A DNA stretch of 6,511 bases from Gammaproteobacteria bacterium (GTDB lineage Bacteria; Pseudomonadota; Gammaproteobacteria; UBA6429; Thiohalophilaceae): NCBI GenBank assembly GCA_024641445.1, contig JAHEDA010000139.1:1-6511 (forward strand), written 5' to 3'. The notes beneath the pieces were generated by a model, which saw only the letters and a list, made by a program, of their open reading frames with translations, was not told the origin of the DNA and did no database searches. Shown in pieces: positions 1 to 6,361 of the stretch. The stretch's first letter is position 1; each line of letters begins with the position of its first letter. The position numbers were made by a program, and so were the translations under genes.

Positions 1-1
1 C

Positions 2-499
2 CTGACACCCGTGCAAGAGGCGGCCATGAAGCTGCTCGAACAGGGTTTGGATGAACTCGTCGCGGCGCGTGGCCGTGAGGGGGGTAAACTCAAGGCCATG
101 CTGCAACAGCGCTGTGATGGGATCGCCAGCGTGGTGATACAGGTGCGTGAACAGCTCCCGTTAATCCTGCAAGCCTCGCGCGAGAAGCTCCAGCAGCGCC
201 TGGCGGAGCTGAAGATCGAGGCAGACCCGACAAGATTGGAACAGGAGATCGCCTATCTCACCCAAAAGAGTGATGTGGCGGAGGAGCTGGATCGGCTTGG
301 GGGGCACCTCAGTGAGATCCAGCGTAATCTGCAACTGAATGAGCCCGTGGGTCGGCGCCTGGACTTTCTGATCCAGGAGCTGCATCGAGAGGCCAATACC
401 CTCGGCTCAAAGTCCATTAGCCTCGACACCACGCGCGCCTCGGTCGACCTCAAGGTCTTCATCGAGCAGATGCGCGAACAGGTTCAGAACATCGAATAG
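2..499 (+). CDS. yicC: YicC family endoribonuclease, 3' part (5' end outside window)
   Basis: This is the C-terminal 165 residues of a YicC protein. The frame is open to the left edge and no start is visible. Family members are about 290 residues long, so roughly the first 120 are missing. The GTG at 11 is in frame but internal. The fragment contains the conserved DVAEELDRL stretch, then GRRLDFLIQELHREANTLGSKS-like and TTRASVDLKVFIEQMREQVQNIE-like blocks that form the C-terminal DUF1732 domain; the VQNIE ending is typical of the family. The middle part is rich in Glu, Gln, Leu and Arg and is probably helical. YicC proteins are described as RNases and have been linked to decay of the small RNA RyhB in E. 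coli. That role is family knowledge, not visible here. gmk starts 22 bases downstream, so the two are probably co-transcribed. Confidence 0.95.
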   Translation: MTPVQEAAMKLLEQGLDELVAARGREGGKLKAMLQQRCDGIASVVIQVREQLPLILQASREKLQQRLAELKIEADPTRLEQEIAYLTQKSDVAEELDRLGGHLSEIQRNLQLNEPVGRRLDFLIQELHREANTLGSKSISLDTTRASVDLKVFIEQMREQVQNIE

Positions 500-521
500 C
501 CCTCCACAAGCGGAACACGAT

Positions 522-1145
522 ATGTCCCAAGAATCCATCGGTACCCTATATATCTTCGCCGCCCCCTCGGGCGCGGGTAAGACCAGTCTGGTAAAGGCGC
601 TGCTGGAGAAGACCAACGACATCGGCGTCTCCGTCTCACACACCACTCGTCAGCCACGGCCGGGGGAGGAACATGGCGTGCACTATTACTATGTCGATAT
701 ACCAGCCTTCCAGCAGATGGTGCAGGCGGGTGACTTCATCGAGCACGCCCAGGTCTTCGACAATTTTTATGGCACCTCCAAGGCCAATATTGAACATCGG
801 CTGGGGCAGGGCCAGGACGTTATTTTGGAGATTGACTGGCAGGGTGCGCGCCAGGTACGCAAGCTGATGCCGCAGGCGGTCTCAGTCTTTATTTTGCCCC
901 CCTCGCGCGCGGCGCTGGAGCAGCGTCTCAACCAGCGTGGTCAGGACAGCGCCGAGACCATTGCCCGCCGCATGCGTGACGCGGTGAGTGAGACCTCCCA
1001 CTATGGGGAGTTTGACTATCTGGTGGTGAATGACAATTTTGATCAAGCGCTCAATGAGTTACGCTCGATTGTGATCGCCCGCCGTCTACGCCAGTCGGCC
1101 CAGGCCAAGCGCCGCGCCGCAATGCTCAAAGAGCTCCTGTCTTAG
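522..1145 (+). CDS. gmk: Guanylate kinase
   Basis: Cytoplasmic guanylate kinase (ATP + GMP to ADP + GDP), an essential step in GTP, dGTP and (p)ppGpp precursor supply. At 207 residues it matches the length of the E. coli enzyme and is collinear with it. The P-loop is APSGAGKT at residues 14-21 (alanine in the first position, as in E. coli). The GMP-binding region includes SHTTRQPRPGE at 39-49, E74 in FIEHA, and YGTS at 83-86. The strand ILEIDWQG (101-108) carries the conserved Asp105. The lid carries RLNQRGQDS (135-143) and R149/R150. The ATG at 522 is chosen because it gives the family N-terminus just before the first strand; its Shine-Dalgarno is weak. It lies 22 bases after yicC. In the following gap rpoZ has its own candidate promoter, but read-through from gmk is also likely. 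Confidence 0.98.
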   Translation: MSQESIGTLYIFAAPSGAGKTSLVKALLEKTNDIGVSVSHTTRQPRPGEEHGVHYYYVDIPAFQQMVQAGDFIEHAQVFDNFYGTSKANIEHRLGQGQDVILEIDWQGARQVRKLMPQAVSVFILPPSRAALEQRLNQRGQDSAETIARRMRDAVSETSHYGEFDYLVVNDNFDQALNELRSIVIARRLRQSAQAKRRAAMLKELLS

Positions 1146-1157
1146 CCCGGTGTCAGG

Positions 1158-1186
1158 TTCCCTAGAGGGGGCTGAGCGGATATACT
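1158..1186 (+). promoter_or_regulatory. Candidate sigma-70 promoter for rpoZ-spoT
   Basis: The gap between gmk and rpoZ holds TATACT at 1181-1186, five of six matches to the -10 consensus and 60 bases before the rpoZ start. The base block 17 bases upstream (TTCCCT, 1158-1163) is a poor -35, and there is no TG extension before the -10. Transcription would begin near 1193. A promoter between gmk and rpoZ would allow the omega and SpoT genes to be expressed separately from gmk. The -10 is visible; promoter activity is inferred. Confidence 0.4.
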
Positions 1187-1246
1187 AGCCAACTACCTCG
1201 AATTCATCGCCGCCCGTCTGGGTGGAAATACTCTGGAGTAAGTAGC

Positions 1247-1624
1247 ATGGCCCGTGTCACCGTCGAAGATTGTCTCGAAAACGTCGATAACCGTTTCCAG
1301 TTGGTCCTGGTCGCCACCAAGCGCGCGCGCCAGCTCAGTACCGGTGGCAAGCAGCCGAATGTTGACTGGGAGAACGACAAGCCCACCGTGGTGGCGTTGC
1401 GTGAAATCGCCGACGGTTACATTACCCGCGACATCCTCGACGAAGTCGAAGAGGAAGAATTTGTGGATGAGGCCGAACTCGTCGCCAGTAGTCAGCTGGA
1501 AGACGAAGTAAAGGCCGAGATGGATGCCGCCAGCGCCGCCTTCGCCGCGCCAATCGAGGACGAGGCTGAAGGCGAGGAACCTGCGGCACCGGCTGCGGGG
1601 GCTGAAGAGCAGGAGGAGCTATAA
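1247..1624 (+). CDS. rpoZ: RNA polymerase omega subunit with long acidic tail
   Basis: Omega is the small subunit that folds around the beta-prime C-terminus, helps RNA polymerase assemble, and with beta-prime forms ppGpp site 1 in Proteobacteria. The first 60 residues are typical: MARVTVEDCLENVDNRFQ at the N-terminus, the VATKRARQL helix at 22-30, and PTVVALREIADGYI at 46-59. The start is well supported: ATG at 1247 follows GGAG (1235-1238) with an 8-base spacer, and MARVTVED is the standard N-terminus. The protein is 125 residues against about 91 in E. coli. The extra length is an acidic tail after residue 61, with about 25 Asp/Glu and one Lys, and Ala/Pro-rich near the end, so probably disordered. 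The neighbour spoT makes the nucleotide that omega helps RNA polymerase bind. Confidence 0.97.
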   Translation: MARVTVEDCLENVDNRFQLVLVATKRARQLSTGGKQPNVDWENDKPTVVALREIADGYITRDILDEVEEEEFVDEAELVASSQLEDEVKAEMDAASAAFAAPIEDEAEGEEPAAPAAGAEEQEEL

Positions 1625-1640
1625 GCTCTGTAAACCCCCA

Positions 1641-1670
1641 GGTCCCCTCGGCAATCGCGCCGGGGGGGCC
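1641..1670 (+). promoter_or_regulatory. Strong GC-rich hairpin abutting the spoT start codon
   Basis: The arms GGTCCCCTCGGC (1641-1652) and GCCGGGGGGGCC (1659-1670) pair over 12 bp with two G-U pairs and no mismatch around the loop AATCGC (1653-1658). The 3' arm ends one base before the spoT ATG at 1672 and contains the only purine-rich run in front of that gene (seven G at 1662-1668). There is no following U-run, so it is not a canonical intrinsic terminator. It could reduce spoT translation by hiding the initiation region, cause partial termination or pausing, or protect an RNA 3' end. The structure is directly visible; the function is inferred. Confidence 0.6.
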
Positions 1671-1671
1671 G

Positions 1672-3804
1672 ATGACATTTCGTATTAGCCACCTGTGCGA
1701 AATGCTCGATCAGTATCTCCCGGTTGAAGAAGTTGCCAACGTCTATCGCGCCTACCTCTTTGGCGCCGAGGCCCATCAGGGCCAGCACCGCTTAAGCGGT
1801 GAACCCTATATCTATCACCCCCTGACCGTTGCCAAGATCCTGGCCGAGATGCGCATGGACTACCAGAGCATCATGGCGGCGATCCTGCACGATGTTATCG
1901 AAGACACCCCCACCGCCAAGGAAGAGGTCGGCAAGCGCTTCGGTGAGGAGATCGCCGAACTGGTAGACGGCGTCAGTAAGCTCAAGAATATCGAATTCAG
2001 CTCCAAGGCCGAGGCACAGGCCGAGAATTTCCGCAAGATGATGCTGGCGATGGTGAAGGATATCCGCGTCATTTTGGTCAAGCTCGCCGACCGCCTGCAC
2101 AACATGCGTACCCTGGAGATCATGACCTTTGACAAGCGTCGTCGCATCGCCAGGGAGACGCTGGATATCTACGTCCCCATCGCCAATCGCCTGGGTATGA
2201 ACAGCCTGCGTATGGAGCTGGAGGACCTCGGCTTTCGCAATCTGTATCCCCTGCGCTATCGCACGCTAGAGTCACACCTGCGCAAGGCGCGCGGTCATCG
2301 CAAGGAGCTGGTGACCAAGATCGAAGACACCATCAAGGCGCGCCTGCAACAGGAGGGAATGGAGGGGCGCGTGGTCGGGCGCGAGAAGCACCTCTATAGC
2401 ATTTATAAAAAGATGCGGGAGAAACACTTGTCCTTCAATGAAGTGATGGACGTGTATGCCTTTCGCATCATGGTCGACAAGGTGGATACCTGTTATCGCG
2501 TGTTGGGGGTGGTGCATAACCTCTACACCCCGGTGCCGGGCCGCTTCAAGGACTATATCGCCATCCCCAAGACCAATGGTTATCAATCCCTGCATACGGT
2601 TTTGTTCAGCCCGTATAGCGTTCCCATCGAGGTGCAGATCCGCACCGAAGATATGAACAAGGTGGCGGAGCAGGGCATTGCCGCCCACTGGGCCTACAAG
2701 ACCTCCGAGGGTGTCGCCGGTGGCAGCAATAGTGCGCAGGTACGCGCACGCCAGTGGTTGCGCAGTCTGTTAGAGATGCAGCAGCACGCCGGCAATTCCA
2801 TGGAGTTTCTGGAGAACGTCAAGATCGACCTCTTCCCCGACGAGGTCTACATCTTTACCCCCAAGGGCGAGATCATGGAGCTGCCGCGCGGTGCCACTGC
2901 GGTGGATTTCGCCTATGCCGTCCATACCGATGTGGGCAATCACTGCGTCGCGGTCAAGGTCGATCGGCGTTTGATGCCGCTACGCACCGAACTCTTCAAC
3001 GGTCAGACGGTTGAGATCATCACCGCCCCGGGTGCGCGTCCCAATCCGGCCTGGCTTGATTTCGTGATGACGGCGCGGGCACGTTCGAACATTCGTCACT
3101 ATTTAAAAAATTTACACCGTGATGAGTCCATTGCCCTCGGCAAACACCTACTGGCCAAGGCCCTCGATGCCTTTGGTACCGTGCTCGAATCGATCTCCGC
3201 CGAGCGTATTACCGCGATTCTGAAGGAATTCAGTATCCACACCCTGGATGACCTGATGGAGGACATTGGCCTCGGTAATCGTGTTCCCATCGTGATCGCG
3301 CGCGCCCTGCTCGGGGCCGAGCAGAATAGCAGTGAGACCTCCTCGGACCGTCTGGCCTATCGGCCCCTCGCCATCAAGGGCACAGAGGGGACGGTGGTAA
3401 CCTATGCCAAGTGCTGTCGCCCCATCCCCGGTGATTCGATCCTCGGTTTTATCAGTGCCGGTCGTGGCATCGTCATCCACACCAAGCAGTGCAAGAACGT
3501 GGCGGAGTTTCGCAATCGCCCTGAGCGCTGGATCGATGTGCAGTGGGAAAAGGATATCAGCGTAGCCTTTCCGGTGGATATGCGCCTGTTGGTCATCAAT
3601 CAACGCGGTGTACTGGCGACGGTGGCGGCGGAGCTGGCCGACATGGAGGCCAATATCGAGCATGTCGATATGACCGAGCGTGACGGCACCCACTCCAGCC
3701 TGGTCTTTACCATCAGTGTGAAGGACCGCCAGCATCTGGCGCGGATTATGCGGCGGGTGCGCGGGATTGATCAGGTTATGCGAGTCTATCGCATGCATCG
3801 GTGA
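1672..3804 (+). CDS. spoT: Bifunctional (p)ppGpp synthetase/hydrolase SpoT
   Basis: Long RelA/SpoT homolog (710 residues; E. coli SpoT is about 702) that degrades, and weakly makes, (p)ppGpp. Domains in order: HD hydrolase (about 25-180) with R40, metal ligands H49, H73-D74 and D140, and E77-D78 and N144 present, so hydrolysis should be intact; synthetase (about 230-345) with D260 in VMDVYAFR, E320 in VPIEVQIRT, and RFKD at 291-294, the RXKD form of bifunctional enzymes rather than the EXDD form of RelA; TGS domain (about 385-450); helical region; Cys-containing zinc-finger-like domain with C581-C582 and C607; C-terminal ACT domain (about 635-708). The ATG at 1672 fits the family N-terminus (DQYLP aligns with the start of E. 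coli SpoT), but no clear Shine-Dalgarno precedes it because a hairpin occupies that region. M11 (1702) is a less likely start. Confidence 0.97.
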   Translation: MTFRISHLCEMLDQYLPVEEVANVYRAYLFGAEAHQGQHRLSGEPYIYHPLTVAKILAEMRMDYQSIMAAILHDVIEDTPTAKEEVGKRFGEEIAELVDGVSKLKNIEFSSKAEAQAENFRKMMLAMVKDIRVILVKLADRLHNMRTLEIMTFDKRRRIARETLDIYVPIANRLGMNSLRMELEDLGFRNLYPLRYRTLESHLRKARGHRKELVTKIEDTIKARLQQEGMEGRVVGREKHLYSIYKKMREKHLSFNEVMDVYAFRIMVDKVDTCYRVLGVVHNLYTPVPGRFKDYIAIPKTNGYQSLHTVLFSPYSVPIEVQIRTEDMNKVAEQGIAAHWAYKTSEGVAGGSNSAQVRARQWLRSLLEMQQHAGNSMEFLENVKIDLFPDEVYIFTPKGEIMELPRGATAVDFAYAVHTDVGNHCVAVKVDRRLMPLRTELFNGQTVEIITAPGARPNPAWLDFVMTARARSNIRHYLKNLHRDESIALGKHLLAKALDAFGTVLESISAERITAILKEFSIHTLDDLMEDIGLGNRVPIVIARALLGAEQNSSETSSDRLAYRPLAIKGTEGTVVTYAKCCRPIPGDSILGFISAGRGIVIHTKQCKNVAEFRNRPERWIDVQWEKDISVAFPVDMRLLVINQRGVLATVAAELADMEANIEHVDMTERDGTHSSLVFTISVKDRQHLARIMRRVRGIDQVMRVYRMHR

Positions 3805-3811
3805 TTCGAGC

Positions 3812-3831
3812 TATGTCTAGTGTGAGACATA
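3812..3831 (+). promoter_or_regulatory. Perfect 7-bp inverted repeat ahead of the methyltransferase gene
   Basis: TATGTCT (3812-3818) and AGACATA (3825-3831) are exact inverted copies separated by six bases. The centre lies 58 bases before the preferred methyltransferase start and 17 bases after the spoT stop. The size and symmetry suit a dimeric DNA-binding protein. No C-protein gene is present in the window, so a candidate ligand would be the methyltransferase itself or a host regulator. A spoT terminator is less likely because no U-run follows. The repeat is visible; its operator role is inferred. Confidence 0.45.
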
Positions 3832-3866
3832 AATCAAAGGTATGCTCAAACCATGGAATACAGCCT

Positions 3867-3872
3867 GAGAGG
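3867..3872 (+). promoter_or_regulatory. Ribosome binding site that favours the ATG at 3880
   Basis: GAGAGG at 3867-3872 stands 7 bases before the ATG at 3880. The alternative upstream ATG at 3853 has only AAAGG at 3836-3840, 12 bases away, which is too far for good initiation. This is the basis for calling the shorter methyltransferase start. Confidence 0.55.
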
Positions 3873-3879
3873 CAAACAA

Positions 3880-5358
3880 ATGCTTTCAGAAATTGAACAG
3901 ACGCGATTGCAGGTATCAAAGAACACCGGGGCGAATAAAAAATCGCAGTTGGGTCAGTTTCTTACGCCTTCGAGGATTGCTGAATTTATGGCGAGTCTGT
4001 TTCCCGTGCCAAATACTAAACGGTGTGATTTGCTTGATGCTGGAGCAGGGATTGGCTCGCTATCATGCGCGTTCTTGGAAAGATGTTCCGGTAGTGATTT
4101 GGGTTTTGATGAGGTCAGACTTACTGCATACGAATGTGATGAGAGCCTTCATTCTAATCTTGAAGGATCGCTTAGCAAGTATATGACCAGGGTGCCACTA
4201 TCGTATGATATTGCTGCCGGTGATTTCATCGAGAACGCGGTTAATCTGATCCAGTTTGGGCATGTGAGTTACACGCATGCGATTTTAAATCCTCCTTACA
4301 AGAAAATTAACAGCGATTCGCGTTATCGATTTTTATTGCGCCAAACCGGTATTGAGACAGTAAATTTATATTCAGCATTTGTCGCTCTATCTGTATCATT
4401 AATGTCTAGAGGTGGTCAGGTCGTTGCAATTATCCCTCGCAGTTTTTGTAACGGTCCGTACTATCGACCATTTCGTGAGTATTTGTTGGAGAGGACCGCG
4501 ATTCGGCACATACATTTGTTTGAGTCACGCAAAATGGCTTTTAAAGATGATGATGTACTACAGGAGAATATCATCATACGGCTTGAGTGTGGTGCGCAGC
4601 AGGGGCGGGTGACGATCTCAACCTCATCAGATGACAGTTTTGCTGATCTCTCGACACATGAGTATCCCTTTGAAAAGATAATCTTTCCCGATGACAAGCA
4701 GCGGTTTATTCACATCCCGACGTCTCCGGATGAAAGCTATATCGAACAATCATCAAAAATTTGTCACTCGCTGAAAGACATAGGAATAAATGTATCCACT
4801 GGACCTGTCGTTGATTTTCGACTTAGAGAATATCTTCGGGATATGCCGGAAGCAGGTACTGTGCCTCTACTCTACCCCGCCCATTTTTGTGATAACCGTA
4901 TTGAATGGCCTAAAGTTGGGATAAAAAAGCCAAATGCAATTCTGCTTAATGCGGACACTGAGAAGTGGTTTTATCCAAATGGATATTACTGTGTTGTACG
5001 CCGTTTCTCATCTAAAGAAGAATCTCGACGTATTGTGGCGAGCGTGGTGAATCCCACTAATTTTGGAGACGTGCCCATGCTTGGTTTTGAGAATCATCTG
5101 AATCTATTTCACGAGGATAAAAGAGGCCTATCCAGGTATCTGGCTCATGGTTTGACGATGTACCTGAATACAACTGCTGTTGATGAACAATTTCGGCGTT
5201 TTAGCGGCCACACACAGGTTAATGCGACCGATCTTAAATTAATGAAATATCCGAGCCGTGATGCTTTAACATTGTTGGGTGAGTGGGCTATGAGCCAGAC
5301 ACACCTTTCACAAACAACTCTTGATGACAAGTTCAATGCCCTGTTGAATGAAAAATAA
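3880..5358 (+). CDS. Type II N6-adenine DNA methyltransferase, BsuBI/PstI-like (predicted CTGCAG)
   Basis: Methyltransferase of the restriction-modification pair; it should transfer a methyl group from S-adenosylmethionine to adenine in the target site and so protect host DNA. From the 3880 start it is 492 residues (501 from ATG 3853). Motifs run in gamma-class order: LGQFLTP (24-30, motif X), DAGAGIGSL (53-61, motif I, SAM binding), YECD (84-87, motif II), GDF (114-116, motif III), NPPY (137-140, motif IV, catalytic). The C-terminal part, about 290-490, is the likely target-recognition domain and contains SGHTQVNATDLKLMKYP-type sequence at about 442-457. The size and the adjacent BsuBI/PstI-type endonuclease place it with M.BsuBI/M.PstI, which methylate adenine in CTGCAG; the specificity is inferred from the pair. 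The gene is AT-rich compared with spoT, suggesting transfer. It precedes and overlaps the endonuclease gene. Confidence 0.93.
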   Translation: MLSEIEQTRLQVSKNTGANKKSQLGQFLTPSRIAEFMASLFPVPNTKRCDLLDAGAGIGSLSCAFLERCSGSDLGFDEVRLTAYECDESLHSNLEGSLSKYMTRVPLSYDIAAGDFIENAVNLIQFGHVSYTHAILNPPYKKINSDSRYRFLLRQTGIETVNLYSAFVALSVSLMSRGGQVVAIIPRSFCNGPYYRPFREYLLERTAIRHIHLFESRKMAFKDDDVLQENIIIRLECGAQQGRVTISTSSDDSFADLSTHEYPFEKIIFPDDKQRFIHIPTSPDESYIEQSSKICHSLKDIGINVSTGPVVDFRLREYLRDMPEAGTVPLLYPAHFCDNRIEWPKVGIKKPNAILLNADTEKWFYPNGYYCVVRRFSSKEESRRIVASVVNPTNFGDVPMLGFENHLNLFHEDKRGLSRYLAHGLTMYLNTTAVDEQFRRFSGHTQVNATDLKLMKYPSRDALTLLGEWAMSQTHLSQTTLDDKFNALLNEK

Positions 5359-6301
5359 GAGCCAATATCTTAAATCTGCAAATCAGATTCTAATATCTCT
5401 TGGTTTGCCATTGGCCCAGCAGAATGAGCGATCGGCATTGTGTTTGCTGGCATTGCTGAATCTAACTCCTGGTAAATCATGGGCTAATGCTGAGAATCCT
5501 CTTCTCGGCATTACCCCGATCATGGAATGGATTCGAACTTACTACAGAAAAGAGTATGCTCCAAACACTCGTGAGACAGTAAGGCGCCAGACCATGCACC
5601 AGTTCGTTGATGCGGGTATTGTTCTATACAATCCTGATCAACCTGATCGTCCAGTAAATAGCCCAAAGGCTGTTTATCAGATAGAGCCTGCTACCCTGAA
5701 ACTCTTGCGTAACTTTGGGTCTCCAGCATGGCATGACTATCTAGTTGTTTATATGGCTGAGCGTGAATCATTAGCTGCACGGTATGCAAGTGAACGTGAG
5801 CAGAATCGCATCCCTGTGCAAATTGCGAAGGGTAAAAAAATTACCCTTAGTCCAGGTGATCATAGCCAACTAATACGAGCAATTATAGAAGATTTTGCTC
5901 CCCGATTTGCACCAAACAGCCTGCTAGTTTACGCCGGGGATACGGGTGATAAATGGGGGTATTTTGATTCAGCGATATTGGCCAGTCTTGGTGTTGAGTT
6001 GGACTTGCATGGAAAAATGCCTGATGTGGTCCTTCACTTTACCGAAAAAAACTGGTTGTTGCTGGTTGAATCAGTTACCAGCCATGGACCTGTTGACGGT
6101 AAGCGACATAAAGAGTTAGCCAAGCTCTTTAAGGGGGCAACTGCAGGGCTGGTATTTGTCACTGCATTTCCAAATCGTTCCATAATGAGTCGCTATATTG
6201 GTGAGATCGCATGGGAAACAGAGGTATGGGTGGCCGATGCGCCATCACACTTAATTCACTTTAATGGGATACGTTTTCTAGGGCCATATAGCAAAGATTA
6301 A
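5348..6301 (+). CDS. Type II restriction endonuclease, BsuBI/PstI family (predicted CTGCAG)
   Basis: Restriction enzyme partner of the preceding methyltransferase; family members cut unmethylated CTGCAG. The 317-residue length is close to BsuBI and PstI. The N-terminal half (about 1-140) is helical and fits the family's helix-turn-helix recognition domain. The C-terminal half (about 155-312) is the family nuclease domain, with GDTGDKW (197-203), MPDVVLHF (224-231), LLLVESVTSHGPV (237-249), FVTAFPNR (270-277), IAWETEVWVADAP (287-299) and HLIHFNGIRFLGPY near the end. P225-D226 and E241 are the best candidates for PD-(D/E)XK-type catalytic residues; I cannot assign the lysine. The frame is intact. 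The start ATG lies 11 bases inside the end of the methyltransferase gene, and no purine-rich ribosome binding site precedes it, so translation may depend on coupling to the upstream gene. Whether the enzyme is active is unknown. Confidence 0.94.
   Translation: MKNKSQYLKSANQILISLGLPLAQQNERSALCLLALLNLTPGKSWANAENPLLGITPIMEWIRTYYRKEYAPNTRETVRRQTMHQFVDAGIVLYNPDQPDRPVNSPKAVYQIEPATLKLLRNFGSPAWHDYLVVYMAERESLAARYASEREQNRIPVQIAKGKKITLSPGDHSQLIRAIIEDFAPRFAPNSLLVYAGDTGDKWGYFDSAILASLGVELDLHGKMPDVVLHFTEKNWLLLVESVTSHGPVDGKRHKELAKLFKGATAGLVFVTAFPNRSIMSRYIGEIAWETEVWVADAPSHLIHFNGIRFLGPYSKD
5828..5848 (+). repeat. Perfect 8-bp inverted repeat with A5 loop inside the endonuclease gene
   Basis: AAGGGTAA (5828-5835) and TTACCCTT (5841-5848) are exact inverted copies around five A. 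The site encodes the AKGKKITL segment at residues 160-167, at the boundary between the recognition and nuclease halves. No U-run follows, so it is not an intrinsic terminator. It includes a run of seven A (5834-5840). It may only reflect coding for Lys-Gly-Lys-Lys. Confidence 0.4.
6141..6146. other. Only CTGCAG site in the window, inside the endonuclease gene
   Basis: CTGCAG, the target predicted for this R-M pair, occurs once by eye, near the 3' end of the endonuclease gene. About one or two would be expected by chance in 6.5 kb, so there is no clear avoidance. In a host with an active methyltransferase it should carry N6-methyladenine on both strands, which makes it a convenient test site. 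Confidence 0.6.
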
Positions 6302-6329
6302 AGGTCGCTATTAAAGCCATCATGTGTCA

Positions 6330-6361
6330 GCTAAACCCCGAGTGGATCGAATAGGGTTAGC
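6330..6361 (+). promoter_or_regulatory. Two-part hairpin between the endonuclease gene and ridA
   Basis: GCTAA(A)CCC (6330-6338) pairs with GGGTTAGC (6354-6361) with one bulged A. Inside it, CGA (6339-6341) pairs with TCG (6347-6349) around GTGGA, leaving AATA unpaired on one side. It ends 42 bases before the ridA start and is followed by ACAAAAAAATTT, not a U-run, so it is not a standard terminator in the + direction. It could mark the 3' end of the R-M transcript or be a remnant of the original spoT-ridA spacer. The function is not established. Confidence 0.35.

Larger units (their letters stand above)
3805..6301 (+). other. Likely acquired restriction-modification insert between spoT and ridA
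   Basis: The two R-M genes interrupt a run of housekeeping genes. By eye from sampled lines, G+C is about 60% or more in spoT but about 35-52% in this segment, with codons such as AAA, AAT, ATT and TTA that are rarer in the neighbours. No integrase, transposase or tRNA lies beside it. I found no convincing direct repeat of 8 bases or more between 3805-3850 and 6302-6400, so the exact ends are unknown; the boundaries given are the spoT stop and the endonuclease stop. Acquisition by transfer is inferred from composition and context. Confidence 0.65.

Noticed and set aside
1142..1175. Possible gmk terminator: TTAGCCC (1142-1148) can pair with GGGCTGA (1169-1175)
   Set aside because: The loop is about 20 bases, the stem includes a G-U pair, and no U-run follows; it would also overlap the candidate rpoZ promoter.
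3148..3798. 216-residue open frame on the minus strand opposite spoT
   Set aside because: It lies entirely inside spoT, is His/Asp/Gly-rich in the manner of an antisense frame of a GC-rich gene, and has no recognisable domain.
3842..3868. Short upstream reading frame (ATG CTC AAA CCA TGG AAT ACA GCC TGA) whose stop overlaps the GAGAGG before the methyltransferase
   Set aside because: Its only ribosome binding site (AAAGG, 3836-3840) is one base from the ATG, far too close, and eight codons give no coding evidence.
3805..3880. C-protein (controller) gene expected with some R-M systems
   Set aside because: The space before the methyltransferase is only about 75 bases and no small helix-turn-helix frame is present there or on the opposite strand.
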